A stretch of DNA of 64,000 nt from Duganella sp. BJB480 (GTDB lineage Bacteria; Pseudomonadota; Gammaproteobacteria; Burkholderiales; Burkholderiaceae_D), in the NCBI GenBank assembly GCA_003416985.1, contig QVIN01000014.1, positions 1 through 64,000 of the forward strand. Reading direction: 5' to 3'. Both the position numbers and the translations under genes were made by a program. This document shows positions 52,401-59,369 of this stretch, one piece after another (position 1 is the stretch's first letter; the number at the start of each line of letters is the position of its first letter). The notes under the pieces are model-generated. The model saw only the letters and a list, made by a program, of their open reading frames with translations. It had not been told where the DNA came from and searched no databases.

Positions 52401-55400
52401 GATGGCGTTGGTGCTCAGGGCTGCCACTTGCGCGGTGCTCAGCGCGGCGGCTTCGCCGGTGGTCAGTGCGACGACCTGGCCAGTGGTCAGGGCCTTGACC
52501 TGATTGACGCTCAGCGAGGCGACGGCGTTGGTCGACAGCGCGGCGAAGTCGTTGGTCGACAGCGCGGCGATGGCGTTGGTGGTCAGCGCGGCCACTTGGG
52601 CGGTGCTCAGCGCGCTGGCCTGGCCGGTGGTCAGGGCGACGATCTGGTTGGTGGTCAGGCCGGATACGGCGGCGGTGGTCAGCGCGACGATCTGGTTGGT
52701 GCTCAGCGCGCCCACCTGGTCGGTGGTCAGACCGGCCAGCTGGTTGCTGCGCAGCGCGGCGATGTCATTGGTCGACAGGCCGGCCAGGTCGGCGGTCTGG
52801 ATGGCGCCGATGGCGTTGCTCGACAGGGCCGCCACTTGCGCGGTGCCCAGGCTGTTGATCTGGTTCGAGCTCAGCGCGACGATCTGGTTGGTGCTCAGCG
52901 CGCCGATGGCGGCCGTGCTCAGCGCGGCGATCGAGGCGGTGGCCAGCGAGGCGACCTGGCCGGTGGTCAGCGCGCTCACTTGCGCGGTGCTCAGGATGGC
53001 GATGGAAGCCACCTTGATCGCCGACAGGTCGGCCGTTTCCAGCGCGGCGATGTCGTTGGTCGACAGCGCGGCCACTTGCGCGGTGCCCAGCGCGGCGGCT
53101 TCGTTGGTGGTCAGCGCCACAATCTGGTTGGTGGTCAGTGCCTTGACCTGGTTGGCGCTCAGCGCGGCGATGGCGTTGGTCGACAAGGCGGCGAAGTCGT
53201 TGGTCTCCAGCGCGGCCACGCCGTTGGTGCTCAGGCCGGCGGCCTGGGCGGCGGTCAGCGCGCTGGCCTGGCCGGTGGTCATGGCGACGATCTGGTTGGT
53301 GCTCAGGGCGCCGACTTGCGCCGAGCTCAGCGCGGCGAACTGGTTGGTCGACAACGCGGCGACCTGGTCGGTGGTCAGGCCGGCCAGCTGGCCGGTGCGC
53401 AGCGCGGCGATGTCGTTGGTCGACAGGCCCGACAGGTCGGCGGTCTCGATCGCGCCGATGCTGTTGGCGCTCAGCGCGGCCACTTGCGCGGTGCTCAGGC
53501 TGGCGATCTGGCCCGAGGTCAGCGCGACGACCTGGTTGGTGCCCAGGGCGGCGATGCCGCCGGTGCTCAGCGCGGCGATCGAGGCGGTGGCCAGCGAATT
53601 CACCTGGCCGGTGGTCAGCGCGGCCACTTGCGCGGTGGTCAGCGCGGCGATGGCGGCGGTCTTGACGGCCGACAGGTCGGCCGTTTCCATGGCGGCGATG
53701 GCGTTGGTGCTCAGGGCTGCCACTTGCGCGGTGCTCAGCGCGGCGGCTTCGCCGGTGGTCAGCGCCACCACTTGCGCGGTGGTCAGGGCCTTGACCTGGT
53801 TGACGCTCAGCGCGACAACAGCGTTGGTCGACAGCGCGGCGAAGTCGTTGGTCGACAGCGCGGCGATGGCGTTGGTGGTCAGCGCGGCCACCTGGGCGGT
53901 GCTCAGCACGCTGGCCTGGCCGGTGGTCAGGGCGACGATCTGGTTAGTGGTCAAGCCGGACACGGCGGCGGTGGTCAGCGCGACGATCTGGTTGGTGCTC
54001 AGCGCGCCCACCTGGTCGGTGGTCAGGCCGGCCAGCTGGTTGCTGCGCAGCGCGGCGATGTCATTGGTCGACAGGCCCGCCAGGTCGGCGGTCTGGATCG
54101 CGCCGATGGCGTTGCTCGACAGGGCCGCCACTTGCGCGGTGCCCAGGCTGTTGATCTGGTTCGAGCTCAGGGCGACGATCTGGTTGGTGCTCAGCGCGCC
54201 GATGGCGGCCGTGCTCAGCGCGGCGATCGAGGCGGTCGCCAGCGAGGCGACCTGGCCGGTGGTCAGGGCCGACACTTGCGCGGTGCTCAGGATGGCGATG
54301 GCGGCCACCTTGATGGCCGACAGGTCGGCCGTTTCCAGCGCGGCGATGTCGTTGGTGCTCAGCGCGGCCACTTGGGCGGTGCCCAGCGCGGCGGCTTCGT
54401 TGGTGGTCAGCGCGACAACCTGGTTGGTGGTCAGGGCCTTGACCTGGTTGGCGCTCAGCGCGGCGATGGCGTTGGTCGACAGCGCGGCGAAGTCGTTGGT
54501 CGACAGCGCGGCCACGCCATTGGTGGACAGGCCGGCTGCCTGGGCGGCGGTCAGCACGCTGGCCTGGCCGGTGGTCAGGGCGACGATCTGGTTGGTGCTC
54601 AGGGCGCCGACTTGCGCCGAGCTCAGCGCGGCGAACTGGTTGGTCGACAGCGCGACCACCTGGTCGGTGGTCAGGCCGGCCAGCTGGCTGGTGCGCAGCG
54701 CGGCGATGTCGCCGGTGGACAGGCCGGCCAGGTCGGCGGTCTCGATCGCGCCGATGCTGTTGGCGGTCAGCGCGGCCACTTGCGCGGTGCTCAGGCTGGC
54801 GATCTGGTTCGAGGTCAGCGCCACGGCCTGGTTGGTGCTCAGCGCGGCGATGGCGGCGGTGCCCAGCGCGGCGATCGCGCCGGTGGCCAGCGAGGTGATC
54901 TGGCCGGTGCTCAGCGCGGCCACCTGGGCGGTGCTCAGCAGGGCGATCGAGGAAGTCTTGATGGCGGCCAGGTCGCCGGTTTCCAGCGCGCCGATGGCGT
55001 TGGTGGTCAGCGCGGCGATCTGCGCCGAGGTCAGTTGCGCGGCCTGGTTGCTCGACAGCGCCACCACTTGATTGGTGGTCAGGGCCTTGATCTGGCCGAC
55101 GCTGATGCCGCCGATGGCGGCGGTCGACAGCGCGGCGATGTCGTTGGTCGACAGCACGGCGAAGCTGGCGCTCTGCAGGGCGCCGACCTGGGTCGAGCTC
55201 AGCGCGCCGATCTGCTGCGTGGTCAGGAACGCGGCCTGGGTGGTGGTGATGCCGGACGCGAGCTGGGCAGTAGTGAAGGCCGGGATTTGCGAAGTCGTGA
55301 ACGCCCCCAGCTGGTCAGAATTGAATGCCGCGATGTCGGCAGTCGCCAGGGTGAGGATCTGGGAAGTGCTCAGGCTGGCGATCTGCGCAGTGGTAAAGGT

Positions 55401-55415
55401 GGTCGCGAAACTCAT
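49470..55415 (-). CDS. Giant octapeptide-repeat protein 3 with C-terminal calcium-binding domain
   Basis: A 1,981-residue protein. About 215 octads fill residues ~5-1720 (TTNQIVAL, STAQVAAL, with Asn often replacing Asp at position 3). They are grouped in 216-residue super-units of two alternating types. The C-terminal domain repeats the EF-hand-like pattern (DLNGDG ~1729, DRNHDG ~1770, DTNGDG ~1807) and is nearly identical to that of giant 2 over long stretches. The tail (LRLKALQ, then GFLASPAK) is the shared putative secretion signal. ATG 55415 follows AGGAG with 8-nt spacing. No signal peptide. First gene of the minus-strand series leading through giant 2 to the exporter. Confidence 0.88.
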   Translation of the reverse strand: MSFATTFTTAQIASLSTSQILTLATADIAAFNSDQLGAFTTSQIPAFTTAQLASGITTTQAAFLTTQQIGALSSTQVGALQSASFAVLSTNDIAALSTAAIGGISVGQIKALTTNQVVALSSNQAAQLTSAQIAALTTNAIGALETGDLAAIKTSSIALLSTAQVAALSTGQITSLATGAIAALGTAAIAALSTNQAVALTSNQIASLSTAQVAALTANSIGAIETADLAGLSTGDIAALRTSQLAGLTTDQVVALSTNQFAALSSAQVGALSTNQIVALTTGQASVLTAAQAAGLSTNGVAALSTNDFAALSTNAIAALSANQVKALTTNQVVALTTNEAAALGTAQVAALSTNDIAALETADLSAIKVAAIAILSTAQVSALTTGQVASLATASIAALSTAAIGALSTNQIVALSSNQINSLGTAQVAALSSNAIGAIQTADLAGLSTNDIAALRSNQLAGLTTDQVGALSTNQIVALTTAAVSGLTTNQIVALTTGQASVLSTAQVAALTTNAIAALSTNDFAALSTNAVVALSVNQVKALTTAQVVALTTGEAAALSTAQVAALSTNAIAAMETADLSAVKTAAIAALTTAQVAALTTGQVNSLATASIAALSTGGIAALGTNQVVALTSGQIASLSTAQVAALSANSIGAIETADLSGLSTNDIAALRTGQLAGLTTDQVAALSTNQFAALSSAQVGALSTNQIVAMTTGQASALTAAQAAGLSTNGVAALETNDFAALSTNAIAALSANQVKALTTNQIVALTTNEAAALGTAQVAALSTNDIAALETADLSAIKVASIAILSTAQVSALTTGQVASLATASIAALSTAAIGALSTNQIVALSSNQINSLGTAQVAALSSNAIGAIQTADLAGLSTNDIAALRSNQLAGLTTDQVGALSTNQIVALTTAAVSGLTTNQIVALTTGQASALSTAQVAALTTNAIAALSTNDFAALSTNAVASLSVNQVKALTTGQVVALTTGEAAALSTAQVAALSTNAIAAMETADLSAVKTAAIAALTTAQVAALTTGQVNSLATASIAALSTGGIAALGTNQVVALTSGQIASLSTAQVAALTANSIGAIETADLSGLSTNDIAALRTSQLAGLTTDQVGALSTNQFAALSSAQIGSLSTNQIVALTTGQASVLTAAQAAGLSTNGVAALSTNDFAALSTNAIAALSANQVKALTTNQVVALTTNEAAALGTAQVAALSTNDIAAMETADLSAIKLAAIAILSTAQVSALTTGQVASLATASIAALSTAAISVLSTNQVVALSSNQINSLGTAQVAALSSNAIGAIQTADLAGLSTGDIAALRSNQLAGLTTDQVGALSTNQIVALTTAAVSGLSTNQIVALTTGQASVLSAAQVAGLTTNGVAALETSDFAALSTNAIAALSVNQVKALTTNQVVALTTNQAAALSTAQVAALSTNDIAALETADLSAFKVASIAALSTAQVSALTTGQVTSLATASVAALSTGGIGALSTNQVVALTSAQVAALSTAQVVSLSSTSIGAIETADLAGLSTADMAALRTNQLAGLSTTQVSVLTTAQIAALSTAAFASGLSTSQIGALTTSQAVSLSAQQVTALSTRNVAALATSSVAAFSTTEIAALTAAQLGVLSSDQGVALTSTQVAALTTAQVAGLSTNALAALDTADLVALSTTAIAALTTRQIASLRTTEISSLTTNQVHALTSMQLHAMSSDQTHAFTTSQVPALSFTTPIVLDLNGDGVQTTALGQGVQFDLLANGHKVNTGWTAGGDGLLALDRNHDGVINDGGELFGSGTTLANGQKATTGYQAMAELDTNGDGVIDAKDAAFADLRVWVDGNADGVSQADELKSLQALGITKLNLDVKQDGAVNNGNILGLSSTFETADGATHAAADVWFATTPTASVSGSVSGLAQALASFAGNAAAAPATAKLDLPGAVGSNVAQMADAIKQFSDKPLGAETQAATDSALRLKALQSQGGHGFLASPAK
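51271..54511 (-). repeat. Tandem 648-bp super-repeat (1,296-bp dimer) inside giant gene 3
   Basis: Equivalent positions at 51271, 51919, 52567, 53215, 53863 and 54511 are spaced exactly 648 bp (216 codons, 27 octads). Between 51919 and 54511 the mark alternates between a GCCACGCC form (51919, 53215, 54511) and a GCGATGGCG form (52567, 53863); 51271 is also of the GCCACGCC form. Neighbouring octads alternate too, so the repeating unit there is a 1,296-bp dimer. Confidence 0.92.
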
Positions 55416-55881
55416 TCTAATTTCTCCTGGAGGTACTGCTGTCAGCTCAGAAAGCAACCCGACCGCTAGGCGGACGCCCGCGTTCGAGCCCTGTCATGGA
55501 ATATATTGCTATTTTGTATATCTTTTTTGATGCCGCCGAGAAAAAAACCGGCTGGTACTGTACATAACGACGGAATTTGGACTTTCATTAAGTAAACTTT
55601 TTTCCAGCCATCATTTACCGTCGCTCCGGCCGCAGGCGGCGGAGTTTCAGTGGAGCATTATATCTTACTTAATTTCTCAAAAGAATTTTTTTAAGCGTTG
55701 TCGCGGCCCCGCAACCTGTCGTCCCGACATGCTTAATCAATAAGACAGTTATCGGATCGGGATATCAAGAGCGCTATTTGCGTGAGAGAAATGTATCCAC
55801 AAGGATATTTTGCATCGGCTGTGTGACAAGCGCGTGACCGGCGCATAATCGCCACTCCCCCACCGATATGGAGACCGCCCC
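55416..55881. other. Intergenic region upstream of giant gene 3
   Basis: 466 bp, clearly AT-rich compared with the coding sequence. It should carry the promoters of giant gene 3 (leftward) and of the secreted methyltransferase gene (rightward). A GC-rich imperfect hairpin lies near 55624-55644. No gene or RNA family is recognised. Confidence 0.65.
55822..55849 (+). promoter_or_regulatory. Possible sigma70-type promoter for the gene at 55882
   Basis: TGTGAC (55822-55827) and CATAAT (55844-55849) are separated by 16 bp, about 30 bp upstream of the start codon. The -35 match is poor, so this is only a candidate. Confidence 0.3.
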
Positions 55882-56631
55882 ATGAAGCCATTCCGCCCCC
55901 TCATCCTGCTGAGCCTGGCCAGCGCCCTGTGCCTGGCCGCCGGCCCGGCCGCCGCCCAGGCACCGCTGGCCGCCCCCGCCGTGGCCGACGCCGGCCGCCC
56001 GGACGCCGACAAGGCGCGCGACGCCGACCGCAAGCCGGCCGAGATGCTGGCCTTCGCCCAGGTCCAGCCGGGCCAGACCGTGGTCGACTACTTCCCCGGC
56101 CGCGGCTACTTCACCCGCCTGTTCAGCGCGGCGGTCGGGCCGCGCGGGACGGTGTACGCGGCGGCGCCGCAGGCGTGGGTGGACAAGCTCCAGGGCAAGC
56201 CGCTGCCGCCGCCGGTGTCGGCCGAGCCGGGCCGCGGCAACGTGCACGAGACCGTCGCCGCGGCCTCGCTCAACGTGCCGGTCAAGGCCGACCTGGTGTG
56301 GACCTCGCAGAACTACCACGACATCCGCATCTGGGGCGGCGCCGCCGCCACGGCCGAGCTGAACAAGGCGGTGTTCGACGCCCTCAAGCCGGGCGGCCAC
56401 TACATCGTGCTGGACCACGCGGCCCGGCCGGGCCTGGACGAGGCCGGCATGGCCAGGCTGCACCGCATCGACGAGGCGCTGGTCAAGCGGGAAGTGCTGG
56501 CGGCCGGCTTCGTGCTGGACGGCGAATCGCAGGCGCTGCGCAATCCCGGCGACGACCGCGGCGCGCAGGTGTTCGAGACCGGCATCCGCGCCCACACCGA
56601 CCAGTTCATCCTGCGTTTCCGCAAGCCTTGA
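55882..56631 (+). CDS. Secreted class I methyltransferase-like protein
   Basis: A 249-residue protein with a signal peptide (1-26, ending GPAAAQA) and a Rossmann methyltransferase-like domain: VVDYFPGRGYFTRLF in place of motif I, LVWTSQNYHD, then ALKPGGHYIVLDHAA. It matches the group of predicted exported methyltransferases seen in proteobacteria, whose substrate is unknown. A periplasmic SAM enzyme would be unusual because SAM is cytoplasmic, so the domain may do something else. It converges with the small membrane protein gene, 10 bp away. Confidence 0.8.
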   Translation: MKPFRPLILLSLASALCLAAGPAAAQAPLAAPAVADAGRPDADKARDADRKPAEMLAFAQVQPGQTVVDYFPGRGYFTRLFSAAVGPRGTVYAAAPQAWVDKLQGKPLPPPVSAEPGRGNVHETVAAASLNVPVKADLVWTSQNYHDIRIWGGAAATAELNKAVFDALKPGGHYIVLDHAARPGLDEAGMARLHRIDEALVKREVLAAGFVLDGESQALRNPGDDRGAQVFETGIRAHTDQFILRFRKP

Positions 56632-56641
56632 GAAGGGACGC

Positions 56642-57034
56642 TCAGGCCGGCGGCGCGCGCCGCCGCCAGGCCAGCACGGCGGCGGTGGCCGCCAGCAGCG
56701 CCAGCGCCACCATGTTGAGCACCACCACCGCGCCGTGGAAGCGCAGCACCAGGCCGACGCTGACGCCGGCCTTGACCGCGAACTGCCGGCCGCCGTCCAG
56801 CGGGTAGACGGCCACCAGTTGCAGCGCGTAGTACAGCAGGCCGCCCCACAGGCCGGCCCGCCGGCGCTTGAGCGACAGCACCGCCGACAAAAAGCCCAGC
56901 ATGGCCGCGCCGTACAGCACCGGCAGCGCGTCGGCCGGCTGCGGCTCGCCGAGCAGGCCCAGGCTCACGCCCAGCGCCAGCGCGCTGTTGAGCAGCAGCA
57001 CCCGCGCCACCCACTTCTCGAATTCCCGCATCAT
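56642..57034 (-). CDS. Small multi-pass membrane protein of unknown function
   Basis: A 130-residue protein with four hydrophobic segments (about residues 8-27, 38-55, 63-76 and 100-122). The first two are separated by a short polar loop, and the C-terminus is Arg-rich (WRRRAPPA). No family is recognised. It lies 22 bp downstream of the GlxA-type regulator gene on the same strand and may be co-transcribed with it. Confidence 0.65.
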   Translation of the reverse strand: MMREFEKWVARVLLLNSALALGVSLGLLGEPQPADALPVLYGAAMLGFLSAVLSLKRRRAGLWGGLLYYALQLVAVYPLDGGRQFAVKAGVSVGLVLRFHGAVVVLNMVALALLAATAAVLAWRRRAPPA

Positions 57035-57056
57035 CTATTAAGTCCGTTCATCCGGT

Positions 57057-58055
57057 TCAGCCGAAGCGCGCCTGGTAGTCGCTGGGCACCACGCCCAGCT
57101 GGGCGGCGAACGCGCGCCGCAGATTGTACTCGCTGCCGAAGCCGCTCTGGCTGGCCGCGCGCTTGACGCTCATGCCGGGCCGCTCCAGCAATCCGCAGGC
57201 CGCCTCCATGCGCAGCCGCAGCAGCAGCTGCGCCGGCGACACGCCCGCCTCCCGCCGCAGGCGCCGGTGCAGCGTGCGCACCGACAGCGCGCACGCCGCC
57301 GCCATCTGCTCGACGTCGATGTCGCGCCGCAGGCGCGGGCGCAGCCAGGCGGTCAGCCGGCCGTGCAGGCCCTGCGGATCGGCCTGCGCCAGCAGCTCCG
57401 AGCTGAACTGGCGCTGGCCGCCGGGCCGCTTGAAGAACACCACCAGCCGCTTGGCCGTGTCGAGCGCAGCGCCGCGCCCCCGGTCCTCCTCGACCAGGCT
57501 CAGGGCCAGGTCCATGCCGGCCGCGATGCCGGCCGAGGTGTGGAACGGGCCGTCCTTGACGTGGATCGCGTCGTCCAGCACCCGCAGCGCCGGATACTGG
57601 GCCCGCAGCGCGGCCGCGTCCATCCAGTGCGTGACGGCGCTGCGGCCGTCGAGCAGGCCGGCGCGCGCCAGCACGAAGGCGCCGCTGCACACCGCGCAGC
57701 AGCGCCGCAGCCCGCCGGCGGCGCCCGCCAGGGCCGCCGCGCGCCGCACCCAGCGCACCGCGGCCAGCTCCAGCGCCGGGCTGTCGCCGTGTTCGAGGCC
57801 GCGCCCGCCGGCGACGATCAGCGTGGCGCCGGCCAGTTGGCGGCCGGTGCGCGGCAGCGGCGCGGTCATCACGCCCACGCCGGCGGTGGACGCCACCAGC
57901 CCGCCGCCCGGCGACACCATGCGGATGCGGTAAGGTTCGGGCAGCCCGGCGTCGCGCGCCTCGTCGTTCGCGGTGGAGAACACCTGCGCCGGGCCGGTGG
58001 CGTCCAGCAGCACGAAGCCGGGATAAACCAGCAGCCAGATATCGATGGGTTTCAT
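57057..58055 (-). CDS. GlxA-family AraC-type transcriptional regulator
   Basis: A 332-residue regulator. The N-terminal ~200 residues form a DJ-1/PfpI-like domain with the nucleophile-elbow Cys in AVCSGAFVLARAG and a following THW. The C-terminal ~100 residues hold two AraC helix-turn-helices (AAACALSVRTLHRRLRREAG and FGSEYNLRRAF). ATG 58055 begins the usual KPIDIWLLVYPGF. It is divergent from the DJ-1 gene at 58137 with 81 bp between them, so it probably controls that gene and itself. Confidence 0.9.
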   Translation of the reverse strand: MKPIDIWLLVYPGFVLLDATGPAQVFSTANDEARDAGLPEPYRIRMVSPGGGLVASTAGVGVMTAPLPRTGRQLAGATLIVAGGRGLEHGDSPALELAAVRWVRRAAALAGAAGGLRRCCAVCSGAFVLARAGLLDGRSAVTHWMDAAALRAQYPALRVLDDAIHVKDGPFHTSAGIAAGMDLALSLVEEDRGRGAALDTAKRLVVFFKRPGGQRQFSSELLAQADPQGLHGRLTAWLRPRLRRDIDVEQMAAACALSVRTLHRRLRREAGVSPAQLLLRLRMEAACGLLERPGMSVKRAASQSGFGSEYNLRRAFAAQLGVVPSDYQARFG

Positions 58056-58136
58056 GTGGCAGATATTCAACCATCAATGTCATTTGTGTCAACCCGCGCG
58101 CGGGCATGATGGACGCTTCCACCAACAGGAGCCACC

Positions 58137-58739
58137 ATGACACGCACCATAGGCATTTATGTGTTCGACGACGTTGAAGTGCTGGACTTCGCCGGCCCGT
58201 ACGAAGTGTTCACCTGCGCCACGCGCATGGCCGCCAAGCTGACGCCGGGGGCGCCGGCGCCGTTCCGCGTGCGCACCGTCGGCCAGCGCGGCGCCATGCT
58301 GCGCGCGCGCGCCGGCCTGAGCGTGTTCCCCGAGGCGCACTTCGGCAACGCCGGCCCGCTCGACGTGCTGATCGTGCCGGGCGGCGTGGTCGACGCCGAG
58401 CGCGGCAAGCGGGAAGTGATAGGCTGGATCGCCGCCACCGCGCCGGCGTGCGAGCTGGTGGCGTCGGTGTGCACCGGCGCCTTCCTGCTGGCGCAGGCCG
58501 GCCTGCTGGACGGCCAGCAGGCGACCACGCACTGGGAGGACATCGACGAGCTGCGCGCCGCCTTCCCGCGGGTGCGGGTGACGGGCGAGCGGCGCTGGAT
58601 CGACAACGGCCGCACCGTCACCAGCGGCGGCATCTCGGCCGGCATGGACATGTCGCTGCACCTGGTGGCGCGGCTGGCCGGGCGCGAGCTGGCCGCGCGC
58701 ACCGCGCTGCAGATGGAATACGACTGGAACGAGGCATGA
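58137..58739 (+). CDS. DJ-1/PfpI family protein (isonitrile hydratase-like)
   Basis: A 200-residue glutamine amidotransferase-like protein: IYVFDDVEVLDFAGPYEVF at the start, VLIVPGGVV, the nucleophile Cys in SVCTGAFLLAQAG, and TTHWEDI. This fits the isonitrile hydratase/GATase1-like branch rather than a protease. AGGAG lies 6 nt upstream of the ATG. It is translationally coupled (ATGA) to the cupin gene and divergent from the GlxA-type regulator, which shares its fold. The substrate is unknown. Confidence 0.87.
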   Translation: MTRTIGIYVFDDVEVLDFAGPYEVFTCATRMAAKLTPGAPAPFRVRTVGQRGAMLRARAGLSVFPEAHFGNAGPLDVLIVPGGVVDAERGKREVIGWIAATAPACELVASVCTGAFLLAQAGLLDGQQATTHWEDIDELRAAFPRVRVTGERRWIDNGRTVTSGGISAGMDMSLHLVARLAGRELAARTALQMEYDWNEA

Positions 58740-59047
58740 GGGTGGTGCGCAGCAGGGACTACCGCGCCGGCCGCGCGTGGGGCGCCGACCTGATCGCCGC
58801 CATGCGCGACGCCACGGTGCGCCTGCACTGGACCGACCAGCCCTACGGCTGGCACGTCAACGACGGCCAGGAGGTGTTCGCCGTGATGGACGGCGAGGTG
58901 GACATGCACTACCGCGAAGGCGGCGTCGAGCAGGTGGTGACGCTGCAAGCGGGCGACATCTTCTTCGCCGACGAAGGCGACGCCCACTCGGCCCGTCCGC
59001 GCGGCCAGGCGCGCATCCTGGTCATCGAGCGCGCCGGCAGCGTCTGA
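58736..59047 (+). CDS. Small cupin-domain protein
   Basis: A 103-residue single cupin: GWHVNDGQEVFAVMDGEVDMHY, then LQAGDIFFADEGDAHSARP, giving the two cupin motifs with a His and a Glu as likely metal ligands. It overlaps the DJ-1 gene by 4 bp, so the two probably act on one substrate. It ends 7 bp from the convergent membrane protein gene. Confidence 0.82.
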   Translation: MRVVRSRDYRAGRAWGADLIAAMRDATVRLHWTDQPYGWHVNDGQEVFAVMDGEVDMHYREGGVEQVVTLQAGDIFFADEGDAHSARPRGQARILVIERAGSV

Positions 59048-59054
59048 GGCGGCG

Positions 59055-59369
59055 CTAGCCGCGCGCCACGAACACCAGCAGCAGCCAGCCGCACAGCAGC
59101 AGCGCCGGCAGGCCGTTGAGGAGCAGGCCGATCCAGCCGCACCACGAGCGCCAGCGCGCCAGGATCAGGCCCATGAGCGCCGTGACGAAACCGATCAGGG
59201 TGCCGAGCATCAGCACGATGAAGGCGTTGCCCAGGCAGGTGAAGCCGAAGTCGCCGCACTGCGACTGCCCGCCGCTCAGGGCCCCCGACATGACGAGCGC
59301 CGCCAGGATGAAGGTGAGCACCGCGATGGCGATGCTGATCACGTCGAGATCGGCCCTGGATTGGTTCAT
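59055..59369 (-). CDS. Small membrane protein of unknown function
   Basis: A 104-residue protein with three hydrophobic segments (~10-32, 45-70 and 78-100). A Cys pair (QCGDFGFTC) in the loop after the first could be disulfide-bonded in the periplasm. No family is recognised. Its start overlaps the end of the caspase-fusion gene by 4 bp, so it is translationally coupled to that gene. Confidence 0.7.
   Translation of the reverse strand: MNQSRADLDVISIAIAVLTFILAALVMSGALSGGQSQCGDFGFTCLGNAFIVLMLGTLIGFVTALMGLILARWRSWCGWIGLLLNGLPALLLCGWLLLVFVARG

Noticed and set aside
42551..54511. CRISPR array or satellite-like noncoding repeat
   Set aside because: Units are 648/651 bp, codon-phased and translated throughout, with no short direct repeats separated by unique spacers.
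49464..55469. Plus-strand ~2,000-codon frame antisense to giant gene 3
   Set aside because: Same repeat artefact. The sense strand has the ribosome binding site, the calcium-binding domain and the terminator.
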